A stretch of DNA of 64,000 nt from Hyphomicrobiales bacterium (lineage in GTDB: Bacteria > Pseudomonadota > Alphaproteobacteria > Rhizobiales > CAJQND01): NCBI GenBank assembly GCA_028285595.1, contig JANQOW010000088.1:1-64000 (forward strand), written 5' to 3'. The first letter of the stretch is position 1. Every line of letters starts with the position of its first letter. A program made the translations under genes and the position numbers. Shown here one piece after another: positions 34,746 through 42,546 of the stretch. The notes under the pieces are model-generated. The model made no database searches. It saw nothing but the letters and a program-made list of their open reading frames with translations, and had not been told where the DNA came from.

Positions 34746-34823
34746 AAAATCGGCGCGGACCCTTGCATTTTTACCTCCTTCAGCCTCACAATACTCCTCT
34801 CAAGGAATTGGCAGGAGGACAGC

Positions 34824-35027
34824 ATGTCAGAGGATAGCGAAGTCGATGCTGAGGCAAAGCTTGAAGATCTGAAAGCGCAACACCAGGCCTTGCACGATGA
34901 GATTGAGAAGCTTGAAGAGCATGGCGGAGACCCCCTCAACCTCACGCGGATGAAGAAAGAAAAGCTTCAGCTGAAAGACCAAATCACGGTGCTGGAAGAC
35001 AGCATCTTGCCCGATATTATCGCTTAG
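34824..35027 (+). CDS. DUF465 (YdcH-like) small protein
   Basis: 67 residues, helical: an acidic start (MSEDSEVDAEAKLEDLKAQH) then EIEKLEEHGGDPLNLTRMKKEKLQLKDQITVLE, the DUF465 hairpin with its LKxEKLxLKDxI core. AGGAGGAC precedes ATG 34824. It is a paralogue of the gene at 34457-34633, sharing helix pattern but little identity. Its last 11 bases overlap the end of the convergent GGDEF gene. Confidence 0.85.
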   Translation: MSEDSEVDAEAKLEDLKAQHQALHDEIEKLEEHGGDPLNLTRMKKEKLQLKDQITVLEDSILPDIIA

Positions 35028-35631
35028 GGCCCGATTGATAGTCCGGACTGACCTGTCCGCCAGACTGTTTCATCTCATACATGCGGCGGTCAGCAGTTCT
35101 GATGATGGCTGACACAGGGCCATCGCCCGCGCCGCCCGCAACCCCATAGGACACTGACAGGACGACTTGGCGCGCTCGGGCCTTAATGCGCGTATCAGCC
35201 ACCAATTGAGCCAGTTCGGCCGCCTTGCGGCGGGCTGCGCCGGTATCGGCTTGCACCATGACCACGCCAAACTCATCTCCGCCCAACCGGCCGGTGAGAT
35301 CAGACTGCCGGCAATTGTCGCGCAGCACCTTGGCCACCGATCTCAGCGCCTTGTCGCCGGCGTCGTGACCCAGTTCATCGTTGATCTGCTTCATGTTGTT
35401 GAGATCGAGGTAGATCAGCGAGACCGGGTAGTTATAGCGTTTGGCCGCCGACCAGGCCCGGGTAAACTCCCGCTCGAAGGCTCTGCGGTTTAGAAGGGGC
35501 AGCAACATGTCCTGGTCCACCATGGTCTTCAAGGTGGCGATTTCTCTCTCCCGCGCCTCCAGCTCGCCCTGAAGCCTGGCAATCTCGGCTTTCAGAGTGT
35601 GGATTTCGTCTTGTCGATCTGAGTGGTTCAC
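35017..35631 (-). CDS. GGDEF domain diguanylate cyclase
   Basis: 204 residues. A 35-residue coiled coil (IHTLKAEIARLQGELEAREREIATLK) leads to a complete GGDEF domain: YLDLNNMKQINDELGHDAGD, the active site RLGGDEFGVVM and, five residues before it, RQSD matching the RxxD inhibitory site. It should make cyclic di-GMP in the cytoplasm and be product-inhibited. No sensor domain is present. GTG 35631 is taken because further extension enters purE sequence; its ribosome site is weak. Confidence 0.88.
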   Translation of the reverse strand: MNHSDRQDEIHTLKAEIARLQGELEAREREIATLKTMVDQDMLLPLLNRRAFEREFTRAWSAAKRYNYPVSLIYLDLNNMKQINDELGHDAGDKALRSVAKVLRDNCRQSDLTGRLGGDEFGVVMVQADTGAARRKAAELAQLVADTRIKARARQVVLSVSYGVAGGAGDGPVSAIIRTADRRMYEMKQSGGQVSPDYQSGPKR

Positions 35632-35722
35632 GGCAATTCGTGTCTTGCGCGGGGGGCGCTCATCCCTATAATCCGCGCCTTTCCCGGCACGGGGAGCGTG
35701 GCCGGTGATCTTGGGCGGAACA

Positions 35723-36232
35723 ATGGCTGATACTAACACATCGAAGGCACCTGTGGTTGCCATCATTATGGGTTCTAACTCTGACTGGCCCACCATGAGC
35801 CATGCCGCAGAGGTGCTGGATGCCCTGGACGTGCCGTATGAAGCGCGGATCATCTCCGCCCACCGCACGCCGGACCGCATGTACGCCTTTGCCAAGGGCG
35901 CCAAAGAAGCCGGCTTCAAAGTGATCATCGCGGGCGCGGGCGGGGCGGCGCACCTGCCGGGCATGACGGCCTCTCTGACCCCGCTGCCGGTGTTTGGCGT
36001 GCCGGTGGAATCAAAGGCCTTAAGCGGTCAGGACAGCCTGCTCTCCATTGTGCAGATGCCGGGCGGTATTCCCGTGGGCACCTTGGCCATCGGCAAAGCG
36101 GGCGCGAAGAATGCCGGGCTCCTGGCCGCCGCCGTGTTGGCCGTGAGCGATGACGCGCTGGCGGCGCGGCTCGATGCCTTGAGGGCAGAGCAGGAAGCCT
36201 CGATCGCCGAATTCCCGTCCTCGGAAAGCTGA
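35723..36232 (+). CDS. purE: N5-carboxyaminoimidazole ribonucleotide mutase
   Basis: 169-residue class I PurE, which moves the carboxylate of N5-CAIR to C4 in purine synthesis. Motifs are [11 protein letters not shown], the active-site [21 protein letters not shown] and [20 protein letters not shown] precedes ATG 35723. purK begins 9 bases after its stop, as expected for the PurE/PurK two-step route. Confidence 0.97.
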   Translation: MADTNTSKAPVVAIIMGSNSDWPTMSHAAEVLDALDVPYEARIISAHRTPDRMYAFAKGAKEAGFKVIIAGAGGAAHLPGMTASLTPLPVFGVPVESKALSGQDSLLSIVQMPGGIPVGTLAIGKAGAKNAGLLAAAVLAVSDDALAARLDALRAEQEASIAEFPSSES

Positions 36233-36241
36233 TTGAAAGCT

Positions 36242-37327
36242 ATGAGCGAACCCCTCTCACCAGGCGCAACGATCGGTATATTGGGCGGTGGGCAGCTGGG
36301 GCGCATGCTGGCGCTCGGTGCGGCGCCCCTGGGTCTGAAGTGCCATATCTATTGCCCGGATGAGGCAAGTCCTGCGTTCGATGTGAGCAGCCGGCACACC
36401 TGCGCAGCCTACGAGGATCTGGATGCGTTGGCGGCCTTTGCCGCGTCGGTGGATGTGGTGACCTATGAGTTTGAGAACGTGCCGGACGCCACCGCCGCTC
36501 AGCTCTCCTCGCAAGTGCCGGTCTATCCGGACCCTTCAATCCTCGCCATCACACAAGACCGGGCGAGTGAGAAGCGGTTCTTGGAGAACCTGGGCGTGGT
36601 CGTGGCCGACTGGGCCGAGGTGGACAGTCTGGAAGATCTTGAAGCGGCGGTAGCGAAGATCGGCCGCCCCTCGATCCTCAAGACCCGACGTTTCGGGTAT
36701 GACGGCAAGGGCCAAACCACGATTGGCCCCGAAAGCGATCTGGCGGAAGCCTATGAGACGATCGGCAAGGCGCCGGCCGTGCTGGAGGCTATGGTTCCGC
36801 TCACATGCGAGGTTTCTCTGATCGGTGCGCGCACGCCGTTCGGGGCGTTCAAGGCGTATGATGTGGCGGAGAACCTGCACGAGAACCACATTCTGAAGAC
36901 CTCAACGGTGCCGGCCTCTATCTCTCCGGACCTTCAGGTGGAAGCCTTTGAAATGGGTCAGAAAATCGCAGAGGCCTTCGATTATGTGGGGGTTCTGGGC
37001 GTGGAGCTGTTCGTCACCGGCGAGGGCGATGAGGCCCGGATCCTGGTGAATGAAATTGCCCCCAGGGTCCACAATTCGGGCCATTGGACGCAAGACGCCT
37101 GTGCAGTGTCCCAGTTTGAGCAGCACATCCGGGCGATAGCCGGCTGGCCGTTGGGCGACACCGCGCGCCACAGCGATGTGGTGATGACCAACCTATTGGG
37201 CGATGAGGCGAACGGCTGGGCCGATCTCGCCACCCACGCGGCTACGGGCGTACACCTTTATGGCAAGGCAGAGGCCCGTCCGGGGCGGAAAATGGGGCAT
37301 ATAAACGCCCTCTCGCGCATGAGATAA
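36242..37327 (+). CDS. purK: N5-carboxyaminoimidazole ribonucleotide synthase
   Basis: 361-residue ATP-grasp enzyme that carboxylates AIR with bicarbonate to N5-CAIR for PurE. The N-terminal IGILGGGQLGRMLALGA, the ATP-grasp loop RRFGYDGKGQ and EIAPRVHNSGHWT are family hallmarks. ATG 36242 gives the usual N-terminus; an in-frame TTG sits right after the purE stop. A terminator follows at 37414-37436. Confidence 0.97.
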   Translation: MSEPLSPGATIGILGGGQLGRMLALGAAPLGLKCHIYCPDEASPAFDVSSRHTCAAYEDLDALAAFAASVDVVTYEFENVPDATAAQLSSQVPVYPDPSILAITQDRASEKRFLENLGVVVADWAEVDSLEDLEAAVAKIGRPSILKTRRFGYDGKGQTTIGPESDLAEAYETIGKAPAVLEAMVPLTCEVSLIGARTPFGAFKAYDVAENLHENHILKTSTVPASISPDLQVEAFEMGQKIAEAFDYVGVLGVELFVTGEGDEARILVNEIAPRVHNSGHWTQDACAVSQFEQHIRAIAGWPLGDTARHSDVVMTNLLGDEANGWADLATHAATGVHLYGKAEARPGRKMGHINALSRMR

Positions 37328-37413
37328 TTTCTGCCAAAATGCCCAGAATCGCTGGACTTTCCTAACCGTATCTGTTATCTGGCGTCCAAGTCTGCGCCTA
37401 GTGCTGGCGCGGG

Positions 37414-37436
37414 GCGGGTTTTTGTACCCGCTTTTT
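37414..37436 (+). terminator. Terminator between purK and rpsU
   Basis: GCGGGT (37414-37419) pairs with ACCCGC (37426-37431) and is followed by TTTTT (37432-37436). It ends purEK. If rpsU is read from a promoter upstream of it, the hairpin would also attenuate rpsU. Confidence 0.75.
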
Positions 37437-37480
37437 AGACATCATCGATAGATTGAACACTACGGAACAGGATCAACTCT

Positions 37481-37717
37481 GTGCAAGTCATCGTACGCGA
37501 CAACAATGTAGATCAGGCGCTCAAGGCCCTGAAAAAGAAGATGCAGCGCGAAGGCGTCTTCCGGGAAATGAAGCTTCGCGGACACTACGAAAAGCCATCA
37601 GAAAAGAAAGCCCGCGAAAAAGCGGAAGCTGTGCGCCGCGCGCGCAAACTGATGCGTAAAAAGCTGCAGCGCGAAGGTCTTCTGCCTTCCAAGCCGCGCA
37701 CCGCACGGGGTCGCTAG
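37481..37717 (+). CDS. rpsU: 30S ribosomal protein S21
   Basis: 78-residue bS21 with the conserved basic helix [30 protein letters not shown]. It contacts the 16S 3' end near the anti-Shine-Dalgarno. The start is GTG 37481, with AGGA seven bases upstream; no ATG is suitable. Monocistronic between two terminators. Confidence 0.95.
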   Translation: MQVIVRDNNVDQALKALKKKMQREGVFREMKLRGHYEKPSEKKAREKAEAVRRARKLMRKKLQREGLLPSKPRTARGR

Positions 37718-37772
37718 AATCCCAGCGGGTGCCCCGGCCCAAGTCCGGGGAGGAAACCTTAAAAAATTGACG

Positions 37773-37800
37773 AGCCGGCCGAAATATCGCGCCGGCTTTT
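37773..37800 (+). terminator. Terminator after rpsU
   Basis: AGCCGGC (37773-37779) pairs with GCCGGCT (37791-37797), then TTTT. Confidence 0.8.
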
Positions 37801-37873
37801 CGCATTTTAGGCTCGACTTGCGCGCGGTCGCTTTCTAACGTCCCTCACAAAAAACAAGTGGAGGTTGGAAACA

Positions 37874-38683
37874 ATGAGTGTGCTTGAATTAGGCCCGTCC
37901 CGTTCGCTCTATTACGAGCATGACCCGTCGGCCAGCGGCAAACCCACCTTTGTGTTCGTCAACGCGCTGACCGGCAGCGTCGCCGCCTGGCAGGCAGAGC
38001 TTGGTCCTGCCCTAAGAGACGCCGGGTTCGGCACCTTGGCCTGGAACTTCCGCGGTCAGGCCGACAGCGCCTACGCGGCTGACGACACGCTGGACGAAGC
38101 CACCATTACCGCCGACCTGATGCGCCTGTTGGAGGAAGTCTCGCCAGACCGGCCCATTCTCACAGGCCTTTCCATTGGCGGGCTTTATGCCGCAAACGCT
38201 TATCTTCGCGGCTCCAACGCTGCCGCTCTCGTTTTCATGAACACGCTGCGTAAATCCGGCACCCATCTGAACTGGATCAACGAGGCGGTCACGCGTCTTG
38301 CGAAGATTGGCGGCGGACAATTGATGATGGACGCCAACCTGCCCCATCTGGCCGGTCCTGCTTTTCTGGAGAAGATGCGCGCCAATGCTCTGCCCGATGA
38401 GGCGGCCTATCAGGGCCTTGAGGAGAGCGATCCGATCTATCAGCTTCTGTCTCAGGCCCGCGGGGCCGATTGGGACATTGCCTATGAGAAGCTTGATCTT
38501 CCGGTCTTGTCGCTCACGGGCAAATGCGACCGGGTGTTCTACAACCAGGCCAATGTGGCTGAGCTCATGGGGCGCATGCCCAACGTGAGAGAGGTGGTGT
38601 TTGACGATATTGGCCACCTCATCCCCATGGAGGATGCCGGGCGCACGGCTGAAGCGTTGATCGCGTTTGCGGAGACGCTGTAG
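37874..38683 (+). CDS. Alpha/beta hydrolase
   Basis: 269 residues. The nucleophile elbow is GLSIGG with Ser100; the acid is likely Asp in LTGKCDRVFY near 216, and the His is in DIGHLIPMED near 246. HG-type oxyanion residues are replaced by NALTGS after strand 3. GGAGGTTGG precedes ATG 37874. It lies 6 bases before a LysR gene on the same strand. Similar to 3-oxoadipate enol-lactonase-like hydrolases in size, but the substrate cannot be told. Confidence 0.85.
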   Translation: MSVLELGPSRSLYYEHDPSASGKPTFVFVNALTGSVAAWQAELGPALRDAGFGTLAWNFRGQADSAYAADDTLDEATITADLMRLLEEVSPDRPILTGLSIGGLYAANAYLRGSNAAALVFMNTLRKSGTHLNWINEAVTRLAKIGGGQLMMDANLPHLAGPAFLEKMRANALPDEAAYQGLEESDPIYQLLSQARGADWDIAYEKLDLPVLSLTGKCDRVFYNQANVAELMGRMPNVREVVFDDIGHLIPMEDAGRTAEALIAFAETL

Positions 38684-38689
38684 GACCCA

Positions 38690-39571
38690 ATGAATCTCCG
38701 CCAGCTCAGAACCCTTGTGGCCATTGGCGAGCATGGTTCGTTTGCGGCGGCCGGTAAGGTGATCGGGCTCAGCCCCTCTGCGCTCAGCCTGCAGGTGAAG
38801 GGTTTGGAGGAAGAACTGGGCGAGGTGCTGTTCGACCGGACCTTGCGCCCGCCGGTGCCCACCCGGGTCGGGCGCCGACTGATCGGCCGGGCGCAAGCCA
38901 TCTTGCAGCAAATCGATGAGCTGGGCGGCACGAGCGATGAAGAGCGCATCACCGGCCACCTTACTGTGGGGGCGGTGCCCACCACGCTATCCGGCATTGT
39001 GCCCAAGGCCTTGGGCGAGCTGAGGGAGCGCCATCCCGATCTCGCCATCACCGTGGTGAACGGGTCCTCCTCCATGCTGGCGGACCAGACCTATAAGCGC
39101 GAGCTGGATGTGGCCGTGATCACCCAGCCGCCTCAAAGGCTCGCCGGGCTGGTGTGGCGCGAGGTGGCCGAAGAGCCGTTTTTGGTGATTGCGCCCGCGG
39201 ATGCCGAAGGCGCCACGGACCGGGAGCTCCTGACCCGCAACCCGTTTATCTGGTTCAACCGGCAGACCTGGGCCGGCCAGCAGATCGAGCGCCATTTGAA
39301 CCAGAAGAATATGGCCGTGGATGCCCGCATGGAGATCGATTCTCTGGATGCCATCCGTTCCATGGTATCGGCCGGCTTGGGCGTCTCAATCATACCGGAC
39401 TGTATTGGCGCAGAACCGTTGCCGGCGAACGTGCGGGTGGTGCCGTTTGGCCAGCCGCCCAGCTCGCGCACCATTGGGCTGGTGCACCGGCAGCAAAATG
39501 CCGATGAGCTGCTGGTGGGCACATTTCATGATGCCTTGAGAGGCCTCGCCGCACGGCTCGCGGAAGGTTGA
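38690..39571 (+). CDS. LysR-type regulator
   Basis: 293 residues with winged helix LRTLVAIGEHGSFAAAGKVIGLSPSALSLQVKGLEE and a two-lobed effector domain (LTVGAVPTTLSGIVPKAL; SMVSAGLGVSIIPDCIG). Starting 6 bases after the hydrolase gene, it is probably co-transcribed with it. The inverted repeat over its stop codon and the next operon's leader suggests that it controls the acyl-CoA dehydrogenase-like operon downstream. Confidence 0.92.
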   Translation: MNLRQLRTLVAIGEHGSFAAAGKVIGLSPSALSLQVKGLEEELGEVLFDRTLRPPVPTRVGRRLIGRAQAILQQIDELGGTSDEERITGHLTVGAVPTTLSGIVPKALGELRERHPDLAITVVNGSSSMLADQTYKRELDVAVITQPPQRLAGLVWREVAEEPFLVIAPADAEGATDRELLTRNPFIWFNRQTWAGQQIERHLNQKNMAVDARMEIDSLDAIRSMVSAGLGVSIIPDCIGAEPLPANVRVVPFGQPPSSRTIGLVHRQQNADELLVGTFHDALRGLAARLAEG

Positions 39572-39602
39572 GAAAAATCAAACTTATGCTTTTGATCTTC
39601 TC
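39570..39602. promoter_or_regulatory. Imperfect inverted repeat at lysR stop
   Basis: GAGAA (39570-39574) and ATCAAA (39577-39582) pair with TTTGAT (39591-39596) and TTCTC (39598-39602). It overlaps the lysR stop and lies 66 bp before the next operon. A regulator site or a weak terminator are both possible. Confidence 0.3.
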
Positions 39603-39667
39603 GTTATGAAATTGGAAAAAGTAAATGTATGGTGCGCGCAAATCGCTCTAAAGGAGGGCTTCCCCTT

Positions 39668-40924
39668 ATGAATTTCATCAATCAGGAAATGGCCGCGAGC
39701 GTCAGCGCATCCGGTCCCGTGTTTGAACTTTCCGATGCCCAGCAGGAGCTGAAGGCGCGGGCGGCCAAGCTGGCCGAGGAACATGTGGCCAAGCGGGCTG
39801 CGGAAGTGGACCGCACCGAGAAGTATCCCTGGGACACCATCGAGCGTTTCACTCAGGAAGGCTTCATGGGCATGACCGTGCCGACCGAGCTGGGCGGCGC
39901 CGGGCGCTCCTATCTCGATGCGGTGCTGGTGATTGAGGAAATGGCCAAGCGCTGCGGCATTTCCGGACGCATCGTGGTGGAAGGCAATATGGGCGCGATC
40001 GGCGCCATCACGGCTTATGGCAACGAAGAGCAGCGCAAGCTTGCCGCAGACCATGTGCTGGGCGGCGATAAGCCGGCCATCTGCATCACCGAGCCTGGCG
40101 CAGGCAGCGCGGCCACGGAGATGACCACCACCGCGGTGAAGGATGGCGAGACTTATGTGATCAACGGCACCAAGCACTGGATCACCGGAGGCGGGGTGTC
40201 CAAGCTCCATCTGATCTTTGCCAAGCTGATCGAGAATGGCGAGCCGCAAGGCATTGCCGGCTTCATCGCGCTTCGCGGCGAGAAAGGGCTCGACATCGGC
40301 GAGCGCGAATATGCCATGGGCCTGCGCGGCATTCCGGAAACCAAGGTGCACTTCAACGATTTGCGTCTTGGCGCCGACCGGCTGATCGTGCCGCCGGAAG
40401 GCGTCAAGCGCGGCTTTGCCGGGCTGATGAATGCCTACAATGCCCAGCGCGTGGGCGCCGGTACGGTGGCGCTGGGCGTGGCCCAGGGCGCCTACGAAGT
40501 GGCGCTTGAATATGCCAAGAGCCGCGAGCAGTTCGGCCGGCCCATCGCCGAGTTCCAGGGCCTGCAATGGATGTTTGCCGATATGGCCATTGGTCTGGAT
40601 GCGGCGCGTATGATGATCTGGCGGGCTGCGGCCAGTGCGGAGACAACCGGTTCCGGTTTCCCCGATCCGCTGCTGGCGGCGCAAGCCAAGATCATTGCCT
40701 CGGAGACCGCCATCAAGGTGGCCAACGATGCGCTGCAGATCCATGGCGCCATGGGCTATTCACGCAACCTGCCGCTGGAGCGCATGGCGCGGGATGCGCG
40801 CATGTTCACCATTGGCGGCGGCACGGCGCAAATGCTGCGCAACATGGTGGCCGGCAAGATCTTGGGCATCAAGACGCCGCAAACCCGCGATGGCTATTTG
40901 AAGCTTGCAGAGAAAGACGGCTAA
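39668..40924 (+). CDS. Acyl-CoA dehydrogenase homologue lacking catalytic Glu
   Basis: 418 residues with the full acyl-CoA dehydrogenase fold: ITEPGAGSAA and HWITGGGVS for FAD, SREQFGRPIAEFQGLQ and LQIHGAMGYSR. Both known positions of the catalytic base are changed: the YEGT-type Glu is Gly (TIGGGTAQM, about 384), and the isovaleryl-type Glu before Arg is Gln260 (NAYNAQRVGAG). Acyl-CoA desulfinase Acd of Advenella is a known base-less member with Gln at the second position, so dehydrogenation is doubtful. AGGAGGG precedes ATG 39668. Its stop overlaps the next start by one base. Confidence 0.85.
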   Translation: MNFINQEMAASVSASGPVFELSDAQQELKARAAKLAEEHVAKRAAEVDRTEKYPWDTIERFTQEGFMGMTVPTELGGAGRSYLDAVLVIEEMAKRCGISGRIVVEGNMGAIGAITAYGNEEQRKLAADHVLGGDKPAICITEPGAGSAATEMTTTAVKDGETYVINGTKHWITGGGVSKLHLIFAKLIENGEPQGIAGFIALRGEKGLDIGEREYAMGLRGIPETKVHFNDLRLGADRLIVPPEGVKRGFAGLMNAYNAQRVGAGTVALGVAQGAYEVALEYAKSREQFGRPIAEFQGLQWMFADMAIGLDAARMMIWRAAASAETTGSGFPDPLLAAQAKIIASETAIKVANDALQIHGAMGYSRNLPLERMARDARMFTIGGGTAQMLRNMVAGKILGIKTPQTRDGYLKLAEKDG

Positions 40925-42546
40925 TGGACGCCAGCGTTTCCACCATGAGCGCGGCTCAGGCCATTGCCGAGCGGCTCTATGAGGCGGGCAGCCGCCATGC
41001 GTTCGGCATTCCGGGCGGCGAAGTGTTGGCCCTGATGGATGCGCTTGAGCAGACCGGCATCAAGGTCACTCTGGTGAAGCATGAGAACTGTGCCGGGTTC
41101 ATGGGCGAAGGGGCCTGGCATGGGGGCAAAGGTCCGGCGGTGCTCTTTGCCACCATCGGGCCGGGTGTGGCCAACGCGGTGAACGCCATTGCCAATGCCT
41201 GGCAAGACCGGGTGCCCATGATCGTGCTCACCGGCTGTGTGCCCGCTGTGGAGGGCCATACCTATACACACCAGGTGTTCGACCATGTGGCCCTGCTGGA
41301 GCCCATCACCAAGGCGAGCTTCCGGGTGGAGCCGGGCACGGCTGCGGTGGTGATCGACAAGGCCGTGGCCATCGCCACCTCGGGGCGTCCGGGACCGGTG
41401 GTTCTGGATGTTCCAATCGACGTGCAACGCGAGAGCTCGGCGGCCTGGCATCGGTCCGCCCACACCGTGCAGCAGGCCATGGCGCCGTCCGGCCCAGCGC
41501 TGGAGGAGGCCCGCGGCTGGCTTGCAGAGGCTGAGCGTCCGCTGGTGATTGCCGGTGTTGATGTGATCACCCAAGGGGGTGAGGCGGGCGTTGACGCGTT
41601 TTGCCGGCGGTTCAATGCGCCGCTGATTGCGACCTATAAAGCCAAGGGTATTGTGCCGGAGGACGATCCATTGGCGCTGGGTGGAGCCGGCCTCTCGCCG
41701 ATTTGTGATGCAGAGCTGTTGCCGCTGGTGAAGGCGTCCGATTGCGTTGTGCTGGCAGGCTATGATCCCATTGAGATGCGCATTGGCTGGCGCGATCCGT
41801 TTGAGCCGGACCAGCGAGTGATCGACATCACGGCTGAGCCCAACACCCATTACATGCACCAGGCCCCTCTCAACTTTGTGGGCGATGTGGCCGCCTCTCT
41901 GGAGGCTATTGGCGCTGGCCTTGAGCCCCGCGCCACGTGGCCCGGTGGCGAACCGGCCGCGGCGAAAGCGCTGTTGAAGAAAAAGCTGCAATCCGATGAA
42001 GACTGGGGACCGGCGGCGGTGATCGATGAGGCGCGCAAGGCGTGCCCACGCAATGCGGTTGCCACCGTGGACAGTGGAGCCCACAGGATCGTGCTGAGCC
42101 AGATCTGGGAGTGTTATGAGCCGCGCGGTCTCCTGCAGTCCACGGCGCTCTGCACCATGGGCTGTGCGGTGCCGCTTGCTATTGGGCGCAAGCTTGCCGA
42201 GCCCGACCGGCCCGTGATTGCCTTTATCGGCGATGCCGGACTTGAGATGTTCCTTGGGGAGCTGGCAACGGCCCGGGATCTGAAGCTGGGCATTCCGATT
42301 GTGGTGTTCGTGGATGAGCAGTTGGGGCTGATTGAGCTGAAGCAGCGCGGCTTGCAAATGCCCAATGTTGGCGTCGATTTTGCGGCCACGGACTTCACCG
42401 CCGTGGCCAAAGCCATGGGAGGCCATGGCGTGGTGGCGTCCGATCGGGCGAGCCTCAACGCCGCCATTCAAGAATCATTCGCGCGTGATACATTCACGCT
42501 GATCTCCGCACCGATCGGGAGAAGGGCGTATGACGGGCGCATCTGA
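40924..42546 (+). CDS. Acetolactate-synthase-like ThDP enzyme
   Basis: 540 residues with three domains of the ThDP decarboxylase/synthase family. The cofactor-activating glutamate is Glu54 in VKHENCAGFMGEGAW. The metal-ThDP motif is altered: GDA (436-438) in place of GDG and Asp-Glu (464-465, VVFVDEQLGLI) in place of Asn-Asn. No regulatory subunit gene is nearby. It is therefore not a plain acetolactate synthase; the substrate is probably a 2-oxoacid or acyl-CoA. Start ATG 40924 shares its first base with the stop of the preceding gene. Confidence 0.87.
   Translation: MDASVSTMSAAQAIAERLYEAGSRHAFGIPGGEVLALMDALEQTGIKVTLVKHENCAGFMGEGAWHGGKGPAVLFATIGPGVANAVNAIANAWQDRVPMIVLTGCVPAVEGHTYTHQVFDHVALLEPITKASFRVEPGTAAVVIDKAVAIATSGRPGPVVLDVPIDVQRESSAAWHRSAHTVQQAMAPSGPALEEARGWLAEAERPLVIAGVDVITQGGEAGVDAFCRRFNAPLIATYKAKGIVPEDDPLALGGAGLSPICDAELLPLVKASDCVVLAGYDPIEMRIGWRDPFEPDQRVIDITAEPNTHYMHQAPLNFVGDVAASLEAIGAGLEPRATWPGGEPAAAKALLKKKLQSDEDWGPAAVIDEARKACPRNAVATVDSGAHRIVLSQIWECYEPRGLLQSTALCTMGCAVPLAIGRKLAEPDRPVIAFIGDAGLEMFLGELATARDLKLGIPIVVFVDEQLGLIELKQRGLQMPNVGVDFAATDFTAVAKAMGGHGVVASDRASLNAAIQESFARDTFTLISAPIGRRAYDGRI

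Noticed and set aside
40921-42471. 516-codon frame opposite the ThDP enzyme
   Set aside because: Mirror frame of a clearly coding gene; no recognisable domain.
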